Shown piece by piece: positions 1 to 9,978 of a stretch of DNA of 64,000 bases; within the stretch, counting starts at the first letter, position 1, and each line of letters opens with the position of its first letter. The notes beneath the pieces are model-generated. The model was given only the letters and a program-made list of their open reading frames with translations. It did not search any database and was not told the DNA's origin. The stretch is from Megalopta genalis. Lineage: Eukaryota; Arthropoda; Insecta; Hymenoptera; Halictidae. The stretch lies in contig NC_135018.1 of the NCBI RefSeq assembly GCF_051020955.1, positions 3,820,814 through 3,884,813 on the forward strand, written 5' to 3'. The position numbers were made by a program, and so were the translations under genes.

Positions 1-1161
1 GGGGATAGAATGCGACTATCAACTGGAAAAGAAGAGTGACCGCCGAGCGGGAACCACTGTACTGTGCAAAGATGATAAGTTGGTTAGGGGAGCGTCGCGT
101 AATCCGATTTTTAAACGTGACCATTTCAGCTAATAATGGCTAACATTTCAGCTAACATTGCCTGATGGGAGATGTCAGACACCAAAATTTTCCTAATATT
201 TAATCTCTGTGTTCTGCTGCCATCTACATTCATAATTGCTGTGCTCTTGCGTTCATTGCGACCTACAATGAGTCACAGACAAAATCGTACACCATATATT
301 ACAAAATGTGTGTGTGTGTGTTACATCTCGTAAAAAAGTTTGGGGATGATTTGAAAAAATGAATTTGACAGGTATATATTGTAACTGTGTCTACATTTAT
401 TATGTATTACTGACAAAACAAATAGATCTTTTTAAGTACACAAAAAAAATGTAGTTACGAGGATTTTCAGAGTGGAAGATTCCTTACAGTTAAAATCATA
501 CATTTCAAAAAAATTGTTTAACAAGTTGCTTAAATTAAATCTTAGCATTTTGTTGGGTTCCTTCGATTACGCTCAACCGCAATCTATTTGGCATCAATCT
601 TAACAGTTTTTTTTTTTTATAAAACTAGGTTCAATTTGAGCCTATTGCTCTATTAATGCTTTTTTCAAATTATTTTTATTGTTGGTGGCAAATGTCATTT
701 TGATTGACAACAATCGGATGTTGATAGTTAACATACTGATTACGAATTCGACAATTTCGAAAGTTCCACCAAGTTAAGTATACAGACCTCGTGAAGGTCT
801 CATTTGAAATAATCTTGAAGTTCTTCGTGGCCATTTACTTTAAAATAGAAGCAAATCATTCAGAACAATTATAGATGTTTATTAATATTTATTAGTTGGT
901 TTGATTGTAATGTTAGAAAATTATTCTTCAAACTCATGAGGAAAATATCATATTTCATAACAGTAGAACGCTGCATCAGAGTGCAGCGACCGTAGACTAT
1001 TGCTTTCATCCTTCTCCTGTCTCACGAGATTTCTTTCTTTCTCTGCACGTTATACTTTCCATACGATGATGAAATATGTTGGAATGAATGGAGCGAGGTG
1101 ACACAATATTTTTATTTTAATTTTGATTGTAACAACTGGGTAATCAAAGTTTCAGTTCTAT
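1..1161. other. A+T-rich interval, no gene seen
   Basis: I see no coding frame, RNA gene or inverted-repeat element here. The only clear structure is a short (TG)n run at 307-321. The sequence looks like ordinary intronic or intergenic insect DNA. Confidence 0.6.
307..321. repeat. (TG)n microsatellite, about 7 units
   Basis: Uninterrupted TG dinucleotides are visible. The run is short and has no evident function. Confidence 0.85.
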
Positions 1162-1228
1162 TTAACACATTCACTGCCGAGTCTAGTTTGAAGAAATCTG
1201 TTCATTTCTTTTTTCTTTAAATGAACAA

Positions 1229-1305
<77 letters not shown>

Positions 1306-1393
1306 CATTTCTTTTTTTAGTAATGTACCTTCAACAGACGCGTTGTGATGGGCGTCTATCACGAGATCTCGCAGTTTACAGTGAATGAATTAA
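1162..1393. mobile_element. TTAA-flanked MITE with embedded AAT microsatellite
   Basis: The left end reads TTAACACATTCACTGCCGAG. The reverse complement of the right end reads TTAATTCATTCACTGTAAAC, so ATTCACTG lies at the same offset inside TTAA on both sides. TTAA duplication is the hallmark of piggyBac-type elements, and no transposase is encoded. The left terminus shares TTAACAC and TGCCGAG with the element at 20052-20253. The 74-bp AAT array lies inside and accounts for about a third of the length. The right end is diverged, so the boundary is less certain than the left. Confidence 0.55.
1230..1303. repeat. (TAA)n microsatellite, about 25 units
   Basis: A perfect trinucleotide array of about 74 bp. 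It lies between the ends of the TTAA element at 1162-1393, so it probably expanded within the inserted element. It is likely length-polymorphic. Confidence 0.95.
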
Positions 1394-1471
1394 TGGGTAC
1401 ATTTGGCCACGATGATGCTCTATGAAACAATCTTTTTGTGTGAAGTAAAATGGTTATTAAGCCTCGGAAGA

Positions 1472-1600
1472 TTAACAGTTTCCGACAGTTGCGAGAGACG
1501 AATGCAGGGTCACTTTAATTCATAATAAAGTTTATGTTGGAAAGTGGTGTTTTATCGCTCGCGGGTCAAAATGACCCTGCATGCGACGTTCGTGGGTTAA
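1472..1600. mobile_element. Short TTAA-flanked MITE
   Basis: TTAA occurs at both ends (1472-1475 and 1597-1600). An inverted repeat is visible internally: CGAATGCAGGGTCACTTT near the left end against AAATGACCCTGCATGCG near the right. The right arm also contains GGGTCAAAATGACCC, a small perfect palindrome. No transposase is present, so it would be non-autonomous. The outer 20 bp on each side are diverged. An open frame starting at 1534 overlaps the right arm and is judged spurious. Confidence 0.55.
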
Positions 1601-2117
1601 CGGCTTGCACTACTATTTCTTTCACATCTGCGTTGATTAGCACTTTTTCGTCTTTAATAATTTTCCTGATAGAACGAGGTAATTTCTGCTTCTTCTATGA
1701 CATGTCTTCATTTGCTTTCGCACCTACAGTTTGATAAGAGAAGGCTCAATATTAGACAGTTATAATTGGAAAGTTAACGTGTATGATATTCAATACTATT
1801 TCGATTTATCTGCATTTTGCGGATTCTAATTATAGTTGGTATTTCATCTATATTTGGCTGATCATATGACTATCACCGTATTAAACATTAGAGGTGTACT
1901 TATGTTAAAGCGCTGAGACGCGATGGTAATAACCCTTGGAAAGTCCCTAATACTTGGTACATCTATAGCCCGCCCCCCCCCTTCCCCAATAAACTTCAAA
2001 TACGTCCGATAAACTTACACAAAATTGGTTAGGTAGCCTAATGGATCAAGTTCATTGTAATTTACTGTCGTATAATTTAATTCTTTAAGTATTCTAAGTA
2101 GTATCTTAACGTTCAAT
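1601..2117. other. A+T-rich interval, no gene seen
   Basis: No supported gene. A run of nine C residues at 1973-1981 is the only low-complexity feature. The interval leads into the splice-like site at 2118-2141. Confidence 0.55.
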
Positions 2118-2141
2118 CCTTTTTGTTTGTTACAGGTGAGT
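2118..2141 (+). promoter_or_regulatory. Candidate recursive splice site (zero-length exon)
   Basis: A pyrimidine-rich tract (CCTTTTTGTTTGTTACAG) ends in AG at 2134-2135 and is followed immediately by GTGAGT at 2136-2141. A possible branch point, CTTAAC, lies about 25 bases upstream. A 3' splice site fused to a consensus 5' splice site is the known architecture of recursive splicing (ratchet) points in very long insect introns. Seen: both splice signals in perfect juxtaposition on the plus strand. Inferred: the surrounding DNA is a long intron of a plus-strand gene whose exons are outside or not recognisable here. It could also be a chance match; I saw no second equally good juxtaposition. Confidence 0.4.
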
Positions 2142-2556
2142 CAGATCGTTCTACGATCTCTTATTGTAAAAGCAGTTGTGTAATTATTATGATTTACGTT
2201 CAATGGAATTATGGAGGTTTGTTAAGCTATAATTATCAATTACATAAGGAAACGATTTGAATTGTCAGAAAATAGTTCATTGGGAATCTTTTCATAGAAC
2301 GCAGCTAAAAGTGGCAGATAAAATCAAGAGTTCGAAAACATTCTCACAGAATCGGAAAACGAACACTTAAAGAACTGTTAACGAACCGTAGTAAATTAAT
2401 TAGTATTGATGATCATTTTGATGACACACCATATTTTGCTGATTAATCTATATTTTCTCAAATTCAAATTCTCCGTAAAATTTTAAAAATATGACAAATA
2501 TTTCATCGTTAATGACTAACATTATTCGATGATATTCGCCGACAATTAATACTATA

Positions 2557-2762
2557 TAGGATGGATCGGAATTTGTAGTACAACCGAGCAGGGGGTGATT
2601 TTATGTGGAAAAATAAGAAACAAATTTGGTATAACATTTTTTTATCCGGGGTTCCGTTTCCGAGAAAATCGTCTTTAAAGCTTGTTCATATTTGTAAAGG
2701 ATTTAGTTCTGTATTCTTCGATCGCAGTTGCCTCTCCGTCCGAGATAGCGTTTACAAAACAC
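2557..2762 (+). mobile_element. Family D MITE, left half only
   Basis: The terminus AGGATGGATCGGAATTTGTA and the following 200 bp match the left half of the complete element at 44567-44962. Shared blocks include TACAACCGAGCAG, ATAACATTTTTTTATCCGGG, GAGAAAATCGTCTTTAAAG and GCAGTTGCCT. TA precedes the terminus (2555-2556), as expected for a Tc1/mariner-type target site. The match stops near 2762 and the right half is absent, so this is a truncated copy. The short open frame across it is a by-product. Confidence 0.75.
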
Positions 2763-2817
2763 CATATTTGTATATTTCTATATTAGAAATAATAGAAAAT
2801 AGAAATATGCAAATATA
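2763..2817. repeat. Imperfect A/T-rich palindrome
   Basis: ATATTTGTATATTTCTAT on the left pairs with ATAGAAATATGCAAATAT on the right with two mismatched positions. It begins where the family D half-copy ends, so it may mark the truncation or junction. Confidence 0.6.
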
Positions 2818-3060
2818 GAATTTTTGGTTTTTTCGGAAATATAAGAGAAGATGTAAAAGTTACTTTGAGTTTACAATTATTCGCAGAACTGTAGGTGGCC
2901 ACTTTTAGTCGAGAGAGCCTGTATATTAAAAAAAAAACTTTGTTAAAAGATATTATATACAAATGTGATATTTTGTTAAGTTTTCGTTTAAATATTAGTA
3001 ACAATGTAAACGGTATTTTGAGTCTATAATTATGCACGTCAGCGTATGCCAAGATGAGAA
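2818..3060. repeat. Diverged direct duplication, about 90-bp unit
   Basis: The stretch near 2820-2905 (AAGATGTAAAAGTTACTTTG, then TTACAATTATTCGCA) resembles the stretch near 2968-3057 (AACAATGTAAACGGTATTTTG, then TATAATTATGCACG). By eye identity is about two thirds, with a spacing near 150 bp. An open minus-strand frame covers both copies and shows the same internal repetition, which fits duplicated non-coding DNA. I do not recognise the unit. Confidence 0.35.
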
Positions 3061-3369
3061 ACAACATTTACACAACAAGGTTCAGACACAAATACGAAAA
3101 TTGAAAATTAGTTGCTTTCATAAGAAATACATTGTCGTGATGAAAGGATTAAGGGCAGACAGTCCTCTATCTGTCATTGTCTCTCAGAGTTGAAAAAGTC
3201 GATTTAAAACCACTCTGAAAAGATAGCAGTCTATCACAATGGTAGGTGTATCACACATCGAGCTACGTTATCAATTCGTGCGCGAATTAGAGCAAAATAG
3301 GAGATACGAGGTGAAACGTGTTAAATGGCACGATATAAGCAACTCTCCCCTATATTTCGAGTGAGCGTT
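3061..3369. other. Interval without recognised features
   Basis: No gene or repeat recognised. Base composition becomes more GC-rich toward the island that follows. Confidence 0.5.
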
Positions 3370-3454
3370 GTTGGGCGGGTTTAAAGCAGGCTTTGCGCGT
3401 TATTTTTGCGCGAGGCAACCTCTGGCGTCGTTGCCGCGTCTCCCTCTCGTCTCT

Positions 3455-3503
<49 letters not shown>

Positions 3504-3740
3504 GACTGTGCTCACGACCCTGCAACCGACCACGTTGCCGATATCATCATCGTCATCTTGAGGTCATCTCTCCGTTCGCCTGCTTTGGCCCCACGAAGAT
3601 CAGGTCCGGCAGTGGCTTTCTCCGCCTTTTTTTCTTTTCATTTTTATTTTCATTCGTACATTTCCCTGCTTCCTTCGATCGCAGATCACACGGACGGAGC
3701 GTCGCACCGCGCTCAGCAGTGACCCAGAATGTCGAAGAAA
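3370..3740. promoter_or_regulatory. CpG-rich island with GAGA tract, candidate promoter or enhancer
   Basis: A sharp rise in G+C and CpG against A+T-rich flanks, starting at GGGCGGG (3374-3380) and including a 42-bp TC array. CT/GA tracts bind GAGA-type factors at many insect promoters and Polycomb response elements (established knowledge); occupancy here is inference. Open frames exist on both strands (3393-3722 plus, 3553-3747 minus). They overlap each other and consist of low-complexity Ser/Leu or Arg/Lys stretches, so I do not call a protein. Confidence 0.35.
3460..3501. repeat. (TC)n microsatellite, about 21 units
   Basis: Perfect TC repeat of 42 bp inside a CpG-rich island. It could act as GAGA-factor sites. 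Confidence 0.95.
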
Positions 3741-4059
3741 TCGGCATTTATTATTTATTTATTTATTCGTTCATTCGTCGAGGACTAGTTTTAATTTCGA
3801 GTGCCATTTTTCAGGTTGAGTTTGAATAGCTTTTTGGAAGAAATCGAAGCGTTGTTTCAGATTCACTTTTTGGACACGCGATGGTCATTGTTTCGAGTAT
3901 CAAATACGATTTTTTTTTATATTGAAATACTTAATATTATAGTTATTCCTAGAAAATACATTCGAAGTTCCTGCTATCAGTTGTATAAAAATGTGGAGTA
4001 CTTACTTCAAACACCGAAAAAATAGAATAATGAAATTGTCAAATTTTTAGAATAGAATA

Positions 4060-4337
4060 CACTTATCTACCGTCAAAAGTTTAAGAAACATGTTACACGG
4101 ATACATATTGTTGCTCGTAGTAAACCTTCTTAGCATAGGATAAAAATTTGTATTGCATCAACGTTTTTTCTAATTTTCTAATTTATTATTTAAATTTTAT
4201 TCTACTATTTTTTATTTTTTTATCTTGTCTTATTTTTTTTTTTTACTTTTATTGCCTTGTTTATAAAATTTAAAATATCAAATTTTACTCAAATGTTAAC
4301 GATATGTAAAGTTTCTTAACTTTTCTCTGCGAGTGTG
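4060..4337. mobile_element. Tc1-like MITE relic
   Basis: Inverted ends: CACTTATCTACCGTCAAAAG then TTTAAGAAAC on the left, and the reverse complement of the right, CACACTCGCAGAGAAAAG then TTAAGAAAC. TA flanks both ends (4058-4059 and 4338-4339). Ends containing AAAAGTTTAAGAAAC are typical of Tc1-type transposons. The interior is extremely A+T-rich with no open transposase, so this is a non-autonomous or gutted copy. Confidence 0.6.
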
Positions 4338-4449
4338 TATCCTTGATGAGAGATAATGCCATATACAGTGAAATATTGAATCGTTCTACATTTCTCTACA
4401 ATTTTCATTAAACTGGGTTTCATAAAATTGTAGATTTCATTAGGTAGTA

Positions 4450-4526
4450 AAGATTCCAGTACGGATTTTATTAGTCATTAAACATACTAGTACGGATTTT
4501 ATTTGTCATTAAAGATTTCAGTACGC
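4450..4526. repeat. 31-bp tandem repeat, about 2.5 copies
   Basis: The unit contains AGTACGGATTTTATT and GTCATTAAA, repeated at 31-bp spacing. The third copy is partial and breaks after AGTACG. Confidence 0.8.
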
Positions 4527-5460
4527 TTTAACTTAATTTAATTTATTTATAAATTTAATTTAATTTAATCCTTAGGCCAGTTACAGTATTTACGCCTTCC
4601 AATTTTCTCTATTAGAATTATCGTCGAGGTTTCTATCACCTGTTCGAAACAATCAAGCTTCAGGTTAAAAATCGTCTCGCGTAACGAAACACAAGCGACT
4701 TCGACAACACTCGAGTTCGAGTTGTTTCAGCGAACTTAACAAAATTGGTTCTCGGAGATCTTGGCTGCGAAGTTCTCCAGCATCTCACTCCGCCGAGACT
4801 TACTCCAGAGGATTACCACCTTTTCCACTCTCTTAAAAAATCAAAACCATTTCGAATCGAAATCAAAATCTGTTCAACTCGAGATCGGTTCGAGTTTCTC
4901 GCCGCAATGATATGAAACTGTAGAAACTTCAAAATTGTATTCGACCCGAACACACCGACTTCTCTGAACGAGGATTTAGGAAATGGGCAGAATGTTGGAA
5001 ATACTGAACGAATATTTCGCTAAAATATTTAGCAGATCCAGCGTGTTACTAAATATTCATGGAATAAAATTACAATGCGGATTTTGCTGTAAAGTAAACA
5101 TTTTCTTTATTTAATTAGTATTTATTAACTTATCATTGATTCTAACAATCTTACTAGCTTCGAAATAATGAAAAAGTATTTTTTAAGAGAGGTATAATTA
5201 CGCAACCAACAAGTACTTAAATCGCTTTTTATTAATGAAATTTGTTTTTTTCTTCGCCAGTGTTGCTCTTAATCATATTGTGTTATGAGTTTATTTTGTT
5301 TTTACACCTATTGTTACATCTATTATCCCCTTTCATATTTTTCCTAATTTTCATTAATACAGTAGATCTTCTGTTTATCCGAATCATCATCATCATCTAA
5401 AGAAAAATTCATGCGCTTGCATACCATTCATTATAAATCGAATACTGTGCCTTATGATAA
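4527..5460. other. Interval without recognised features
   Basis: Nothing assignable. Local symmetric stretches such as ACTCGAGTTCGAGTTGT near 4709 are noted. A short ATC-rich run occurs near 5385-5397. Confidence 0.5.
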
Positions 5461-5482
5461 GACCGTAGATTTTTATGCAAAC
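5461..5482. mobile_element. Family A MITE, solo left terminus
   Basis: GACCGTAGATTTTTATGCAA matches the family A terminal repeat at most positions. I could not find the partner end within 300 bp, so this is a relic or a chance match. Confidence 0.35.
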
Positions 5483-6929
5483 ATAGCTCACTAAAATCTG
5501 AAGACAAATTAAAATATTCATTCTTTCTAATATTATTTTAGAACATTGATAATATTACCGTGGAGATGAAAATTCTTCTTTATTCCAGTTTCACGAGCAT
5601 TGATAGTAAAACTACAATACTTCATAAACTTTCCTGGCCTTTTAACGGTGTGGTATTCAATGAGATGGAAATAAGCAGTAAGACTGGTAAATATCCGTCA
5701 GTAAATACAAAATAATGAAGAAAATTGAAAGTGGCATATGTAGGTACAGCTTCGTCAGTAAGGAAATACGGCGACGTCAAGGATTAGAATTACAACTCAA
5801 GGATGACAGACATTAAAATGCGAAAGCATGTCATTAAAAGTTCTTCACGCTTCACAAATTCGTCGAGTGCTTATGCTAATCGCAAGAATTCCGCGGTAAG
5901 AAGAAATGAAATAATCAAACATTGCACTTTGTCGCCGCTTTACATACGCAATGCACAGTACAGAAAATATCGTTATCTAAGTTAACATACGCGAAAAGGC
6001 TTTGGAATTTATATGGAAAGTTAAATGCAAATCTAAAATTTGCTGGAAAAAATTGTAACATGGTAACACAATTATTTAAACATTTTTTTAGCTTAATCCT
6101 AAACTTCAAGTGTGCTACAACATGTGGGAGTGAAATATTTGTGATGTACTGTTGTGAATACTTTTCGGGAACAAAGTGTTTCTAAAAGCCTGCAAAGTAA
6201 GTTTTAATCAAATTCTAATTGCAGACCGTTTGGTATGCTTTGTTTCTCGGGAACATCTTCATTACTCATAGCCGTGGTACATTAAAAGAGTGCTTTAAAC
6301 AATTGCACTATATTATAAATTTGTACATCTTAAAAGTCAGTTTCTTTAGAAGATTTCGAGAGTGTATCAGCTTTTTCTTAATTAAATACAATGCGGTATT
6401 TCCTTTGATTCAACTGAATTTGTTTTACATAAACGATTCTAAGAATAGTACAAAGATTACTTTGTTTAATTACTTCACTTTATTCTGCTGGCATAATCTC
6501 CGTATCTTAGATTTATATCCATATATAATTATATCTGACAATTATACTGATCATATAATAAAATAACATATAAATAATTACTAGATAGCCATAAGACATG
6601 CTTGTTTATTAATCATTCACGAGAACGTTACGGGTTGATTATAATTGTATCATTTTTAATAGTTGTGTTACATATGATTATTTCGCGTCTACGCAGATAG
6701 ATGCGTCACGAACTTTAGTAAAATACAATTATAATGAATATTTCTTGAAGTTTTTATGTTCTTGAATCTTCTTTATCTTTCTACTGTTTCAAATGTCATC
6801 TACTCATCTTCCTCACGAATTTATAAAATCAGTAATAATCTAGTAATCAAATAAAACGTTACGTCCGAATAATCGCAGGAAATTCGAATCGATGAAACCA
6901 CAATTATTTTTGCATCAACCTAATAATTA
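5483..6929. other. A+T-rich interval, one weak exon-like frame
   Basis: No supported gene. TTCTAATTGCAG at 6213-6224 resembles a 3' splice site and opens a frame of about 114 codons (6225-6566, plus) with no recognisable domain. A frame of that length is expected about once by chance in A+T-rich DNA of this amount. Confidence 0.4.
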
Positions 6930-7079
6930 GATTGCGGAGTTAAGTCAAACTTTATTGTCAGTAGTAACATTCCGAATGAGTTCTAAATAATCTAACGGGA
7001 TTGTTAAATTTATCTCCTGTATGATCCGTTTGTATTCCATCTATTCACTTTTGTTATAAAATGCATAAAATCTGCAATC
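6930..7079. mobile_element. Family A MITE
   Basis: The left end GATTGCGGAG follows TA (6928-6929). The right end, read in reverse complement, is GATTGCAGATTTTATGCATT and matches the family terminus closely. The copy is 150 bp, shorter than the usual 200 bp, and its left arm is diverged. Confidence 0.55.
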
Positions 7080-7313
7080 TGCTGATAAGTGCAGCGAGTA
7101 AGGATAATATTTCGATATCATTTGAAAACCTTTTTAAAATTGGACTCAGTAATTCGAATTTTTTGAGATGTTAGACTGACTAATTTCCTAATCAAGTTGT
7201 GAAAACATTTCTGCAAAAATTACGACTAATTGGAATAGTAGAAAGAAAAATATATAACGAAAATTTAAACAATGTATTTTGACGATCTCGGTAACTTATG
7301 AGCACGACGGATA

Positions 7314-7499
7314 GACTGTGGATTTTATGCGCTTGTAACAGAAATAGCTACGTGAAATATCAAACGATAAAGAAAAATTGGAGTACGTCCGTCCGTCTCT
7401 TTAATTTACTGAAATGATTAGAAGAAGAAATACATTTTCATTTAACTTTTATTTCTCACAATTCAATCAGAAAGCTTTTATTTTGCATAATCTGCACTC
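7314..7499. mobile_element. Family A MITE
   Basis: The left end GACTGTGGATTTTATGCG follows TA (7312-7313). The right end ATTTTGCATAATCTGCACTC is its inverted counterpart. The copy is about 186 bp. No coding capacity, so movement would have depended on a transposase supplied elsewhere. Confidence 0.8.
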
Positions 7500-7929
7500 T
7501 TGTTATGAGCTTCAAACAATTAAATATAACTGTAAGAGATCTGGAAATTGTTACATCTTCCAATGCTTAACTATGCGTTAGCCGGTCTCTGAAATTTTCA
7601 TTGTAAAGTTCGGATTGTTTAAATGTTCGTTGGGGGCAGTAAACCAGTCAGTCTAACGTTCCAAAACAATTCAAGTTATTCGGTCCAATTTATAATGATC
7701 ATTTGGACTCGACTTTCAGGCGCTACTAAAAATTATCATGTTGCCATTAAAAACAATCTTTACATTACTAAATTGGTTTGTATTTAATAAATCGTTAGAA
7801 ATTGAAGCGTGTGACAAGGTGCCGATTACTGTGGAGCGACCAATTGCTGAACCTTTGCTATAAAATTAATTATGCTTGAATAGAAACAACAAGCACGGTA
7901 ATAAGCACCAGTACCTTAACACAGGCTGC
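7500..7929. other. Interval without recognised features
   Basis: Nothing assignable. Confidence 0.5.
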
Positions 7930-8500
7930 TCGAACCCGATTTCGGAAAGGCGCTCTATCGGCTGCGGGATCATTGGCGATAGTCAACAGTCCATTTACCT
8001 TGCCTGGAGCAAGGCTGCAGTTTCTACGCCGTAAATTGTGACAGAATCATGCCAACCGTGTGCTGGCAGTCTCTCTCGGCCGTGCCACGCCGCCGCGGGA
8101 GCGACAGCGTTCACCTTTCTCTCGTAGAATTTCTCGCCTCGGGCGAGTCTCGAAGACGCGTCGTCGCGCGACAGGTTTCTTGTTATTTGAATTCCTTCCG
8201 CGAGCCGTGTCACCCTCAAATAAGCGCAATTATCGTTCACGGGGGCACGACGCAAGGTTCATGGAAGCCCAACAGCTTTTCACCTTGTCTATCAGCGCTC
8301 TGGGTGTGTGGCAGCCGGGAGGTGGTAATTGCGTACAACTCACCTGAATCGCGTACTATCTATCTTCGCTTTATTGCCTGTGGTAAACAGTGTGCCGGAT
8401 GTCTTTTGGTACTTAGAAGTTTTTCAACAGTTGCTCTCTTTCACTCTGATCTTCCGTCCCGAAACACTGGAGAGGGAGGGCCTTAGAGTAGTGGAGTCGG
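7930..8500. promoter_or_regulatory. CpG-rich island, candidate regulatory region
   Basis: G+C and CpG content rise well above the flanks. Overlapping open frames on both strands (for example 8049-8486 plus and 7995-8255 minus) are explained by the scarcity of stop triplets in GC-rich DNA and show no known domain. The right part holds the first copy of a motif repeated at 9.9 kb. I read this as promoter, enhancer or conserved non-coding DNA rather than an exon, with low certainty. Confidence 0.3.
8324..8398. repeat. Copy 1 of a diverged 75-bp repeated motif
   Basis: Contains GCGTACAACTCACCTGAATC, then GCGTACTATCTATCTTCGC. The same order occurs at 9900-9978. The core TCACCTGAATCGC is identical in both. 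Confidence 0.65.
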
Positions 8501-9899
8501 TTACTGTGTGGTAACCAATTACTGTGCGTTTGGTGTTTTTTTTCGAACATAATTCACTTTGTATTTATCGAATAAGATATGTTAAATTTTTGTATTCAAA
8601 AATGAACGAAGGAAAAGAATAAAAGTATGCCAGTCATAGTTAAAATGTCAAATTGATTGAGTCAGTAATTCTTTGTTAATCGTGTCTCGACTATCTGTGA
8701 AAATCTCGAATCAAAAAAGCGTCTCGGTCGTTTTTGAAATTACGAATTTAAAAAAATTGACGAAGCTGTAGCGCAGCGAATGGAAACATTCAAGTTCAAG
8801 TAACGGACTTAAAACTGTGTATAGAAAAGCTCTTAATTAGATTTCGCATTTTGCAACAAACGACGACGGATCCTTTTCGCAAAAATATTAGTCGGTACGT
8901 TTAGGATCATTTATAATTTTATCTATCAACTTTTCCCTGCGTATTTTTCAACGTACTTATTCTAGACGTGTTAGTTTTCTTTTTGATAAAACTCAAAAAA
9001 TCATATATTATTGATTTCTATTTAATTCGTATTAAATTATTTTTACTGATAACATCCTCAGTTTCTTATGCAAAATATGATTACGAATTTATAGAAATGA
9101 ATGCTTATTGGAGGTGACTGGGTATAATTCCGTAGAAACAAATTACGTGCTCGTATAAGTTGAACGGTCATTTTCATTAAAGTTCTGGTTTCTAAATGAT
9201 TCTATCAGTTTCTACGAATTTCGCATTTATACGAATACTGGAGTTCTCATTAAAGCCTGGCATCATTTAATGATCGAAGAATAATTAATAACATCTTCTA
9301 GACACCGCGAAAATCATTATAAATGCATCGATATCTGTAATTGTAATTTGCAAAGATGTTCCCACTGGTGGAATTCAAAATCCCAATTACCAGTCTCTTA
9401 ATTACTATACTGCGGAAATTTTCACGTTTAATTTCGGTCTGTCTGGAAAATCAAATTTCATTTAATTTCAATGCTTTCTTTTTACCGATATAATGATATT
9501 ATTACGGCGACTTGTCCAAATTAATTCTCTATAATGCGATACTGCTCTGTGATGGACAACACCTAATGGAATAATTGAAGATAGGGGTTGCGACGGAACT
9601 GTTGTACCGACAGACAGTTGATAATCGAGATTAAACCACCGAGCGATCAACTTACCGACATTTGAGCAGCCGTTGTATAATTATGTTGTGTTATTCTGTT
9701 ATTGTAAATGAAATGCCGCGACGAGTTGTGCAGAGAGTTAATGAAATTCGCAACAGTATCTTTGTACTTACACGAGTGTAATACACAATGAACTAGCTCG
9801 ATTTCAAAGTGTTCGCTGCCACAAGAAGGAGCATACTCGACTTTGTAATTGTAATTTATAAACGTTATTCAAGGTTTCGAGCGTAAATTATGGAAGAGT
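8501..9899. other. A+T-rich interval, no gene seen
   Basis: No supported gene or paired inverted repeat. A short minus-strand frame (9468-9650) has no recognisable features. Confidence 0.5.
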
Positions 9900-9978
9900 T
9901 GGCGATCGCGTACAGGTCACCTGAATCGCACACTATCTACCTGTACGCTTTTTACTCGCTGCAGAAAACGTATGGAAG
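9900..9978. repeat. Copy 2 of the repeated motif, with a perfect 10-bp stem
   Basis: GCGTACAGGT (9908-9917) and ACCTGTACGC (9939-9948) are exact reverse complements separated by 21 bp that carry CACCTGAATCGC. The outer sequence also resembles copy 1 at 8324-8398. The arms are degenerate in copy 1. AGGTCA and CACCTG inside it are nuclear-receptor and E-box type words, so regulatory use is possible but unproven. Confidence 0.65.

Noticed and set aside
6225..6566. 114-codon frame after a TTCTAATTGCAG acceptor
   Set aside because: Hydrophobic, no domain, no Met, and of a length expected about once by chance in this much A+T-rich DNA.
8331..8352. Minus-strand GATTCAGGTGAGT as a second recursive splice site
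   Set aside because: No pyrimidine tract upstream on that strand; the sequence is better explained as part of the repeated motif.
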